Origin: Bacillota bacterium
Lineage (GTDB): Bacteria > Bacillota > Clostridia > Lachnospirales > Lachnospiraceae
Direction of reading: 5' to 3'
Assembly: GCA_023407575.1 (NCBI GenBank)
Contig: JAEYLX010000049.1
Span: forward strand, 62,001 to 126,000
Length of the DNA stretch: 64,000 bases
The notes below the pieces were generated by a model that worked only from the letters and a program-made list of their open reading frames with translations, was not told the DNA's origin and did not search any database. This document shows, one piece after another, positions 8,773 to 16,704 of the stretch (position 1 is its first letter; each line of letters begins with the position of its first letter). A program made the position numbers and the translations under genes.

Positions 8773-10122
8773 TTACTTAATCTCAAGTTTTTCTCTTGCG
8801 GCTTTCCACTTATCATTAAGATCTGTTAACTTTGCATTAAAATCAAATCCATTTGTTAACATCTCAGCGCCTAGCTTCTTGTAATCAAAGGTAGTTTCAT
8901 TTTGAATGGAAGAAAAGTCTTCGCCACCACCATCATACATAATAAGTACTTTATCAGGAGTTAAAGTATCTGCCTGTGCAAGAATCGGATCCTTCTCCTT
9001 AGGGAAGTTTGTCATGGAAGAAGCAGAGGATACATAGTTAAGGTAATCTGGATACCATGCTTCGGAATAGAACCATTCAACGAAGGCAATTGCTGCTTCC
9101 TGATTCTTAGAAGTATTTGTTACACCCATTAAAGAGTCACCTTGTACAATTACATTATATGGATCAGTTTCAGAATTTCTTGTTGGAAGATAGAAGGTTC
9201 CAAGTTCGGATACATCTTCTGCACCACCTACGATATTTTGAAGACCCCAGTCACCAAGTGCGATCATTGCTGCATTCTTTGTAGCAAATAAAGTTGTTGC
9301 CTGATCATTACCTAAACCTAGAGGATCTTTACCTAGAACTCCAGAGGTAAATAAGCTGTTAATCTTCTGATATGCTTTATAAATGTCAGTTCCTTCAGCA
9401 AAAGGTGTATCCTGTGTTGCCATTGTATTCCAGTTCTGTCCATTGCCTGCTTCCAGTGCTGGCATGAATTCCATGAAAGGATAATCCGGCCACTCATCTT
9501 TTAAGCCCATTGCAAGTGCCATAAAGTCTTCATTGCTTGCGCTATAATAATCCTGTAAGGTTTTTGCTGCTGCTTCAAATTCTGGCCAAGTGGTAGGAAC
9601 TTCCACACCAGCTTCTGTAAACATGTCTTTCCAATAATACACATACTCATAACCAGCTGTCATAGGAACACCAAGAACTTTACCATCCATTGCATAACCG
9701 CTTGCTAATTCATTATTAGCTGCTGCTTCTGTGGAAGAAAGATCAACTAAATAATCTTTAAATCTTGATAAGGTAAAAGGTTTGTTGAACATAATGTCAG
9801 GTAACTGATTTGCTGATGCACGCATTTTCATAGCATTCCAGTATTCGGAGTCATCTTTGATTTTTTCAACTTCAATATCTATATTAGGATATTGTTCTTG
9901 AAATTTTGATACCATATCATTTTCTTCAATAAAAGTATTTAAGTTATTATCCCAGATAGTAAAGGTAAGAGTACCGCTTAAATCTTCCTTTGAAGTTTCT
10001 CCTGATGTATTATCAGGTGTTTTAGAATCATCTGGTTTGTCATTTTTCGCATTAGCACATCCTGCTAAGGTAGATGCTACCATTGCGAAAGATAACATAA
10101 GTACTAATAGTTTTTTTCTCAT
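8773..10122 (-). CDS. Extracellular sugar-binding lipoprotein of ABC importer
   Basis: The 449-residue protein has a lipoprotein signal peptide with lipobox LAGC (Cys22), then an acidic Ser/Thr/Asp linker and a family-1 solute-binding fold (TLTFTIWDNN at the first strand, EIEKIKDDSEYWNAMKMRASANQLPDI in the expected place). It would capture an oligosaccharide outside the membrane and hand it to the two permeases encoded next. It is the first gene of the transporter-lacLM operon, with a GGGAGG ribosome binding site. The neighbouring lacLM suggests a beta-galactoside ligand. Confidence 0.9.
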   Translation of the reverse strand: MRKKLLVLMLSFAMVASTLAGCANAKNDKPDDSKTPDNTSGETSKEDLSGTLTFTIWDNNLNTFIEENDMVSKFQEQYPNIDIEVEKIKDDSEYWNAMKMRASANQLPDIMFNKPFTLSRFKDYLVDLSSTEAAANNELASGYAMDGKVLGVPMTAGYEYVYYWKDMFTEAGVEVPTTWPEFEAAAKTLQDYYSASNEDFMALAMGLKDEWPDYPFMEFMPALEAGNGQNWNTMATQDTPFAEGTDIYKAYQKINSLFTSGVLGKDPLGLGNDQATTLFATKNAAMIALGDWGLQNIVGGAEDVSELGTFYLPTRNSETDPYNVIVQGDSLMGVTNTSKNQEAAIAFVEWFYSEAWYPDYLNYVSSASSMTNFPKEKDPILAQADTLTPDKVLIMYDGGGEDFSSIQNETTFDYKKLGAEMLTNGFDFNAKLTDLNDKWKAAREKLEIK

Positions 10123-10647
10123 AAATAAAATACCTCCCTTTCGTTTGTGAGGTCAGCATATCAATTTCCTGCTAAAATCACCATTTCATATTATCATTTT
10201 TCTTGATTATTTTTCAGATTGTCGCTTTTTGAAACTTGGTTTTTTGTTAGAATTATTGATGCAAGGTAAGAAATCAATTGATATTTTATATTTTTTGCCA
10301 AATAAAGTTATATATTGTAAGTATGTATTTTATATTTTTCGTTTGTTATTTAGCACTTATACTCTATTTATTACGTAGGATTTGTTATCATTTATATTTT
10401 GTGACTATTTATTAATATCCAAACAACTAAAATTTCGCAGGTTCTCCTGCTTGGGTCTGATAAATACCATATTTTAACTCGTAAATCACTTTGCCCGAAA
10501 AAGAATAACTTCCTTAAATACACCCGCTGATTGACTTTTCATCTATCAACTTGTGTTCCAAGGAAGTTATACTTATTCTTCACGACAAATAAAACGATTT
10601 GATGTTTCATTTATTATAAGAGAAAACGACTTATTCTTTCATCTTGT
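10123..10647. other. Regulator-to-transporter intergenic region
   Basis: This AT-rich gap lies between the stop of the AraC-type regulator and the binding-protein gene. It contains the long terminator at 10498-10579 and presumably the operon promoter and AraC-type operators between 10123 and 10440. A TAATAAATAG motif appears twice on the minus strand about 50 bp apart, but no clear -35/-10 pair or cre site could be settled by eye. Confidence 0.5.
10498..10579 (-). terminator. Long-loop intrinsic terminator of the AraC-type regulator gene
   Basis: Read on the minus strand, AAGGAAGTTATTCT at 10515-10502 pairs with AGAATAAGTATAACTTCCTT at 10579-10560, followed directly by TTTTT (10502-10498). 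The 44-nt loop has a smaller TTGA/TCAA stem. Confidence 0.65.
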
Positions 10648-12906
10648 TTACGTGCTTTTACGATATTGGGCTGGACTAATTCCATTTTGTCTTTTAAACA
10701 TTCTGTTAAAATGCTCTACATTATAGTAACCCACCATTTCAGCAATTTCATATACTTTAAAATTAGTATTCTTTAACAATTCACAGGATTTTTGAATTCT
10801 TAATTCTGTTAAATAGGTGGAGAAGGTTTCACCGGTTTCTTTTGTAAATCGGTTACTAAAATACTTTTCATTCAGCTCAACATAATCCGCAACCTTTGTT
10901 AAGGATAGTTCTGCCTCCTCATAATGATCTGCTATATATCTTTTCGCTTTTATAATTACATCGTTGTTAGACACATTTAATTTGGAAGCGGAATAATCCA
11001 TAATCCAGGCAAAATAATTTGTAATCCAAAGTTTAATATTTCTTATATCCTCTATTCGCTCTATCTTATCAAAGTAATCATATTGCTGTTTACCGAACAC
11101 CTCCAAGTAGTTTGAATTATCCTTGTCAAATTGCATCCCGATTGCCAAAATGACGGAATAAACCTGCAACTTAATTTCCTCTATGGAATAGTTGCTAAAA
11201 GCTCCAAACATCTTCTCTTTTTCCTGGTTCATATTCTTCTCATCCGCAATATACAGAGCTCTGGCCAGCTTCTCATACTCCACTGCTTTTTGCAGGAGGT
11301 TATCAAACTTTTCCTTTTCTTCATTAAGATTAATAATTGCATGATTACCTTTTAAATAGCGCAGAGGCATCTTGTCCCTAATTTCATTTACTTGCTCAAG
11401 TAATTCAGCGTAACCAGAACTAATCTTACCAATACAAACACTAATCTGAACTCCCTGGTCATGACTTCCTACCCTTTGCAATTCCTCCACCATCGTAATT
11501 ATCTTAGAAGAATACTCTTTTTCTGTAATCCTATAAAATACAAGAAAGAATTCAGGACTTTCCATATAAATGATACATCTGGAAACAAATCTTGGATTTC
11601 GTTCAAAGCTACTTAAAAGTTTCGTTGCTTCTGCTTCCATATTCTTAGAACTATAGTTTCCAACTTGAAATCCCAACAGAGCATACTGATCCATAAAGAA
11701 TTCCTTGGATTTCTTACTAACCTCTTCCGGAGACATCTCACCTTTTATCATTGCTGCTAAGTAATCCGCAGGTGATTTATCTGCATTATTAATCTTATCT
11801 TCGTATTCATTTACCAATGCCCTTAGTCTTCGTACCATGGCATTGAATTGATGAATCATTGTTCTAATTTCAAACTGGCCTTTTGAAGAAATATGAACCT
11901 CAAGATTTCCTTCCTCTACCTGTTTCAGACCCCCACTGATCTCTTCAATGGGTTTAATAATACTTCTTAAAAAATATCTGGAGTAATAACCCGATAACAG
12001 AAGTATTAATATTGCTGCTCCTAATACAAATAAAGCTGTATGCCAAAAGTCTGCTGTAAGTTCGGAAGGTTTGATATAATTTTCAATATACCAGGTGGTA
12101 CTGTTAAATTGAATAGGTGTTTTTATACAGATATACTCATCTAAAGGATAATTACTCTCTTTCTGTGTTGAAAAAACCAATTCTCCCTCAGTGCCTGTAA
12201 TTTGTGAAATACCTAGTTTATTTTTTCCTCCAAGATAGGCTTGGTTATTTGATTTAATACGTTCTGCTGCATCTGTGGTTTGATAATACATAACCATTTC
12301 TATTTTCTGTGAACGATCGGTAGTCACATCTGGCGCTAATGCAAATACGAGGATTAAGGAATCCTTTTTATTACCCATATATAAATCATTCGTAGACTTT
12401 GTATCATAGAATCCTATGTTTACGGTATTTTCTTTTTTCAAAGCATCTTGATACCACTTGCTCGCGACTATTTCTTCTCTGGTCAGCCTTATTTTATTTT
12501 TCAGATAGGTTTCTCTTCCATCCTTCATATAAAAACTAACAGAAATAATATCTTTCACAGGTTCTAATACTAAATCCACTGTCTGGGTAAGTTTTTTTTC
12601 ATATTCATTTCTGTCACTTTGATCTTGTGTGTCTGTTCCCGCTGCATACTTTAAGATTTCATTGTCATTGGTGTATATCATATGTGAAAGTCGCATTGAC
12701 ATAATATCTTCATCTGAAATCAAGTCAGCTATAACAGCCTCTTGCGCTCTCTTAATGTTTTCTATTGCCTGATTCTTAAACTGTTGGTTTAATACCATAA
12801 GTGCAACTACTAATACAATTAAAATCGGTATCACTATAAAAAACAGAAAAGATGTATAGTATACTGTTTTTAATGGTAATCGTTTTCGTTTATTTTTAAA
12901 GAACAT
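10648..12906 (-). CDS. Membrane-bound AraC-family transcriptional regulator with extracellular sensor domain
   Basis: The 752-residue protein has a first membrane helix at about 17-39, an extracellular Cache-like sensor (about 40-285), a second helix at about 288-308, a HAMP-like linker (about 309-365), a middle region resembling the degenerate cyclase-like part of such regulators, and a C-terminal AraC HTH domain (about 655-752; LTKVADYVELNEKYFSNRFTKE and the second helix EIAEMVGYYNVEHFNRMFKR). Proteins of this type sit beside ABC sugar importers in Firmicutes and sense extracellular sugars while contacting DNA. It most likely activates the downstream importer-lacLM operon. It is monocistronic and ends in a terminator. 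Confidence 0.88.
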   Translation of the reverse strand: MFFKNKRKRLPLKTVYYTSFLFFIVIPILIVLVVALMVLNQQFKNQAIENIKRAQEAVIADLISDEDIMSMRLSHMIYTNDNEILKYAAGTDTQDQSDRNEYEKKLTQTVDLVLEPVKDIISVSFYMKDGRETYLKNKIRLTREEIVASKWYQDALKKENTVNIGFYDTKSTNDLYMGNKKDSLILVFALAPDVTTDRSQKIEMVMYYQTTDAAERIKSNNQAYLGGKNKLGISQITGTEGELVFSTQKESNYPLDEYICIKTPIQFNSTTWYIENYIKPSELTADFWHTALFVLGAAILILLLSGYYSRYFLRSIIKPIEEISGGLKQVEEGNLEVHISSKGQFEIRTMIHQFNAMVRRLRALVNEYEDKINNADKSPADYLAAMIKGEMSPEEVSKKSKEFFMDQYALLGFQVGNYSSKNMEAEATKLLSSFERNPRFVSRCIIYMESPEFFLVFYRITEKEYSSKIITMVEELQRVGSHDQGVQISVCIGKISSGYAELLEQVNEIRDKMPLRYLKGNHAIINLNEEKEKFDNLLQKAVEYEKLARALYIADEKNMNQEKEKMFGAFSNYSIEEIKLQVYSVILAIGMQFDKDNSNYLEVFGKQQYDYFDKIERIEDIRNIKLWITNYFAWIMDYSASKLNVSNNDVIIKAKRYIADHYEEAELSLTKVADYVELNEKYFSNRFTKETGETFSTYLTELRIQKSCELLKNTNFKVYEIAEMVGYYNVEHFNRMFKRQNGISPAQYRKST

Positions 12907-13560
12907 AAAACCTCCAAAAGTTCCCCTAATAACCTGTCCATATTATATTAAATCTAGCACGAATATCAAAGATAATCTTCAGAATATCTATTGTATCCTC
13001 GATGTACATCTTTTACCTTCATGTAAATCAAAATCATATCTTTCTAATATAATTATACCTCAAAAATTCTGTAGTTACTAGACTTGTAATAAAAATGCTA
13101 TCCGTATATGATTTAGGTATCATTCCCACTACTTGAAAAAGGCTATGAAATATATAACATTTTTAAACAAGAAAGATATATGCTTAATAAGTTTTATGTT
13201 TAATAAATTTCATATTCAATAAGTTTCATATTCAATAAGTTTCATGTTTAATAAGTTTCATGTTTAATAAGTTTCATTTTTAATAAGTTTTATTTAATTA
13301 GTTTTATTTTTAATTAGTTTCATGTTTAATAAGTTTTATTTTTAATAGGTTTCATGTTTAATAGGTTTCATGTTTAGTAGGTTTTATGTTTAATAGGTTT
13401 TATGTTTAATAGGTTTCATGTTTAATAGGTTTCATGTTTAGTAGGTTTTATGTTTAATAGGTTTTATGTTTAATAGGTTTTATGTTTAATAGGTTTTAAA
13501 TGTAATAGGTTTTATATTTAATAGTCATGTTTAAAAATGATTGATTAAAGGAGAGCTGTT
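12907..13560. other. Divergent intergenic region with minisatellite
   Basis: The left part (12907-13184) would hold the promoter of the AraC-type regulator; it is AT-rich with no clear box. The right half is filled by the 16-bp repeat array described separately, ending 42 bp before the next start codon. Confidence 0.7.
13185..13518. repeat. 16-bp tandem repeat array (about 21 copies)
   Basis: The array is a run of units of the form TAATARGTTTYATGTT, 16 bp each except copy 7 (13281-13294), which is 14 bp. Early copies carry AAGTTT, later ones GGTTT. Copies 11-14 (13343-13406) and 15-18 (13407-13470) are identical over 64 bp, showing a recent four-unit duplication. A partial unit follows at 13519. 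There are no spacers, so it is not a CRISPR array. Confidence 0.95.
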
Positions 13561-14121
13561 ATGGAGGATATGTTTCATTTAATTGTTGCAAAGCAGAAAC
13601 AGGAAGAATTACTTAAGATATTGGACTGTAATAAAAAGACAGAACCTTACGGATTAGTATTAACTTCAGAAGATGTAACCAATTTAATGATAAACAGAAA
13701 AAGCTCACTTACCGATAACCAACGCGTAGAATTTGGATCAGGTATTCTGCCAAAACTCATTGATGTCTTCTGTGACTCACAATACATTATTCAAGAGAAC
13801 TATATCGATACTCTGGCAGAACTACAGGAAATTTTCTATCTTTATAAAAATGAAACCCAGGACGAGTTAACGGATAACGAATTAATTAACTTTATGAGAA
13901 AGCAGTATGATGAAGTTTGTTTTGGTGATCTTGAATATTTACGAAACACCTGCTTGGAACGATATGCCCGAGCAACACGTGCAGGATATCACAGCCAGAT
14001 GCAATCCAGACTTCGGGATGAGTATGCTCTAAGGGATACCGAAAATGAATATAGTGCATTATCAGAAGAGACCAGATGGGATTACGAGGTTTATAAAACG
14101 AAGCTAGAGGATATGTATTAA
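13561..14121 (+). CDS. DUF6323-like protein of unknown function
   Basis: The 186-residue product is predicted soluble and mostly helical. The opening region (KKTEPYGLVLTSEDVTNLMINRK) and SGILPKLIDVFCDSQYI followed by NETQDELTDNELINFMRKQYD resemble the clostridial DUF6323 family as I remember it; I cannot run a search. DUF6323 genes often pair with a second uncharacterised gene, which is not seen here. An AAGGAGAG site at 13548-13555 supports the start. The upstream DNA is the minisatellite array, so transcription may depend on, or be affected by, repeat length. Confidence 0.6.
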   Translation: MEDMFHLIVAKQKQEELLKILDCNKKTEPYGLVLTSEDVTNLMINRKSSLTDNQRVEFGSGILPKLIDVFCDSQYIIQENYIDTLAELQEIFYLYKNETQDELTDNELINFMRKQYDEVCFGDLEYLRNTCLERYARATRAGYHSQMQSRLRDEYALRDTENEYSALSEETRWDYEVYKTKLEDMY

Positions 14122-14156
14122 AAACTTAAGCCAGGCTTACCCATAACTAAAATAGC

Positions 14157-14208
14157 GTGTGATTATTATCCACAAAGAGAACTATTCTCTGTTGGATAAT
14201 AATCACAC
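14157..14208. terminator. Strong bidirectional terminator hairpin
   Basis: The arms gtgtgattattatcca (14157-14172) and tggataataatcacac (14193-14208) are perfectly complementary, with an inner AGAGAA/TTCTCT stem; ATTTTTT follows on the plus strand. It separates two converging genes. Confidence 0.85.
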
Positions 14209-14248
14209 ACCATTTTTTATGCACACTATTTTTTATGTATACTATTTT

Positions 14249-14698
14249 CTACAAATCAACCATAATCAATTCGGTAGCTGCAGTAGCCAAGTCAATACTT
14301 TCTCCTGCTTTTAGAAGCTCCTTGTGTATGTCATCTCCTAATTCCTTTTGGAAGGCTATCTCATCTTCCATACGATGGGCAATGTCATTCGCTGTTGCAG
14401 TAGTTTCAGAAATCAGCTGAAGCAGACCATTAAGTTCGTCTAATAGGCTTTTCATGCTCTCTCTCTTATCCTCCGGCGTAACACTGGCTATTTCTTTATA
14501 ACATTCCTGAAGCATTATAAGAAGGTTCTTACTTTCCTTTGAACGAGTTTGGACATAATCAATCGTGTTCATAGCCTCAAAAGCACATTTTTCCGTATTA
14601 ATCTGCGAGTTATTCCATTGACACATTAACTCTGTGACATTCTTCATACGTTCCTGAGCAGTTGAAAGAATGATTAATTCATCCTTTAATTCCTTCAT
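14249..14698 (-). CDS. Small helical protein of unknown function
   Basis: The 149 residues are almost entirely alpha-helical with heptad-like Leu/Ile spacing, and there is no signal peptide or membrane segment. The pattern of long helices with Ala/Thr-rich stretches (ISETTATANDIAHRMEDEI) recalls methyl-accepting-type coiled coils or four-helix bundles, but no methylation or hairpin-tip motif is clear. A GGGGGATACAGAGG leader precedes the ATG. It lies about 100 bp downstream of radA and may be transcribed with it. Confidence 0.6.
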   Translation of the reverse strand: MKELKDELIILSTAQERMKNVTELMCQWNNSQINTEKCAFEAMNTIDYVQTRSKESKNLLIMLQECYKEIASVTPEDKRESMKSLLDELNGLLQLISETTATANDIAHRMEDEIAFQKELGDDIHKELLKAGESIDLATAATELIMVDL

Positions 14699-14801
14699 CC
14701 TCTGTATCCCCCTGTTATATCAAAGATTAATTCTCAATCACTTAACCTTCCAGCCGCAGTTGTTATGTATCGTATGGTTACTTGCTCGATAAATTACTAT
14801 A

Positions 14802-16157
14802 TTATTTACGCAATATTGCCATAACTTCTTGGAGATTTTTAACACCTATTAACTTAATACCACTTACCTTAATATGCTCTTTATTAGCCTGCGGTAAAAT
14901 ACATACCTCAAAGCCCATTTTTGCTGCTTCCGACACTCGTTGTTCTGCCATATTAACGGCTCTGATCTCTCCAGTTAATCCGACTTCACCAAAAATTACA
15001 GTCCTATGATCTATCGCAATATTTTTATGACTGGACAGAATTGCACAGGAAACAGCTAAATCTAGTGCTGGCTCCGTGATTCGCATACCACCTGCCACAT
15101 TCACATAAGCATCACAGTCGGACAGTTGAATTCCAGCTCGTTTTTCGAGTACAGCCATCAAAAGATTAACTCGATTATAATCTGTTCCTGCTGCTGTTCT
15201 GCGGGGCATATTAAAATTAGTTCTGCAAATCAAGGCTTGTACTTCTACAAGAATTGGTCGTGTTCCTTCAATCGAAGCTGCCACTACAGAACCCGGTTCA
15301 CCTTCCGGTCGACCTTTCAGCATAAACTCCGAAGGATTTTTAACTTCCACTAAACCAGAACCTTGCATTTCAAAAACGCCAATTTCATTGGTAGAGCCAA
15401 AACGATTTTTAACAGCTCTTAACACTCGATAGGAGGCATAGTTGTCACCTTCAAAATAAAGTACAGTGTCCACCATATGCTCCAATACTCTTGGGCCAGC
15501 TACTACACCTTCTTTTGTCACATGACCTATGATAAAGATAGTGATATCCGTCCCCTTAGCAATCTGCATTAAAGTTGCTGTTGCCTCCCTAACTTGACTT
15601 ACACTTCCAGGTGCAGAGGAAACCTCATCTTTAAACATGGTCTGTATAGAATCTATTACTACAATATCTGGTTTATGTTTTTCAATTGTATCTTCAATTA
15701 AATCTAAGTTTGTTTCACATAGTAGAAGAAGTTCACCTTTAAAAACACCGAGCCTCTCAGCTCTCATTTTAATCTGGCTCAAGGATTCTTCTCCTGAAAT
15801 ATAAAGTATCTTCTTTGACTGATTTACGATTTCTCTACACATCTGTAATAGTAGCGTAGATTTACCAATACCAGGATCACCGCCTACCAGAACCAGGCTG
15901 CCTTTTACGATGCCCCCTCCCAATACACGGTCAAATTCCTCTATTCCAGAACAAAGTCTTAACTTTGACTCAGCTTTTATATTCGATAAAAGCTCTGGCT
16001 CTCTGTTTGTCTTTATTCCAGTGTTTTTATTTGACTTCTTTAAAACGGGTTCCTCTGTAAAGGTATCCCACTCTTTACACCCCGGACACTGGCCCAACCA
16101 TTTTGATGATTCAAAGCCACACTCTTTACAGAAAAACACCGTTTTATTTTTAGCCAT
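14802..16157 (-). CDS. radA: DNA repair protein RadA/Sms
   Basis: The 451-residue product has the full RadA layout: an N-terminal C4 zinc finger (Cys10, Cys13, Cys24, Cys27), a RecA-like core with Walker A GGDPGIGKST (about 90-99), the RadA signature KNRFG (about 250), and a C-terminal Lon-like domain (AYVNVAGGMRITEPALDLAVS). RadA is a DnaB-type helicase that helps branch migration in recombination and transformation. Length matches the family. It follows clpC by one small gene, as in many Firmicutes where radA belongs to the clpC operon. Confidence 0.96.
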   Translation of the reverse strand: MAKNKTVFFCKECGFESSKWLGQCPGCKEWDTFTEEPVLKKSNKNTGIKTNREPELLSNIKAESKLRLCSGIEEFDRVLGGGIVKGSLVLVGGDPGIGKSTLLLQMCREIVNQSKKILYISGEESLSQIKMRAERLGVFKGELLLLCETNLDLIEDTIEKHKPDIVVIDSIQTMFKDEVSSAPGSVSQVREATATLMQIAKGTDITIFIIGHVTKEGVVAGPRVLEHMVDTVLYFEGDNYASYRVLRAVKNRFGSTNEIGVFEMQGSGLVEVKNPSEFMLKGRPEGEPGSVVAASIEGTRPILVEVQALICRTNFNMPRRTAAGTDYNRVNLLMAVLEKRAGIQLSDCDAYVNVAGGMRITEPALDLAVSCAILSSHKNIAIDHRTVIFGEVGLTGEIRAVNMAEQRVSEAAKMGFEVCILPQANKEHIKVSGIKLIGVKNLQEVMAILRK

Positions 16158-16158
16158 A

Positions 16159-16572
16159 TTACTGTTTAACCACCTTTATAATATCCTTATTTCCTTCTTC
16201 AAGTTCTAAACTTAAAATTAGTTTTCCGCCAATATTAGTCTTAATTTTATCCAAATAGGAATCATTTTTTAAGATTTCATATTCTTTATCTGCCTCAAGC
16301 TCTAAGGTAATTTGAGCATTATCCTTACCACTAACTTCAAAGCTTAAGCTATTGCCCTTGGAATCAAAATGAAATACGGCAGTTCCGGGTACTGATTCGT
16401 ATACAAACATCCCGTTCTTCTCCAGTTTCGTAATTTCACTAAATGTCTTAACCTTATATAAGTCCCCCTGATGTTCAAAATCAGAAACCTTTGATTTTAT
16501 ATTTAATGAATAGTTACCGAAGCTTAATGTCCCATCGCTTTCCTTGCGTATTAACTCTTCCACGACTGCCAT
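16159..16572 (-). CDS. Hypothetical beta-rich protein between clpC and radA
   Basis: The 137-residue product is not recognised. It has no signal peptide or helix and alternates short strands (TLSFGNYSLNIKSKV, GTAVFHFDSKGNSLSFEV, QITLELEADKEYEIL, GGKLILSLELEEG), suggesting a single beta-sandwich or barrel. An AGGAGGATC site lies just before the ATG, and the gene ends one base before radA starts, so the two are translationally linked. Context implies a role connected to the ClpC/RadA stress operon, without direct evidence. Confidence 0.7.
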   Translation of the reverse strand: MAVVEELIRKESDGTLSFGNYSLNIKSKVSDFEHQGDLYKVKTFSEITKLEKNGMFVYESVPGTAVFHFDSKGNSLSFEVSGKDNAQITLELEADKEYEILKNDSYLDKIKTNIGGKLILSLELEEGNKDIIKVVKQ

Positions 16573-16704
16573 TGTATGATCCTCCTAATAGTATTGATTG
16601 CACAGTATGAGTTTTTTCTCTATTTTTCTTGCATAGCTCAATTATATACGAAATCCTAAAAAATTTCCACTACCAACTACTAATAAATTTGTAACTGTTA
16701 TCCA

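Noticed and set aside
13185..13518. CRISPR array
   Set aside because: Repeats are contiguous 16-bp units without unique spacers, and no cas genes are near.
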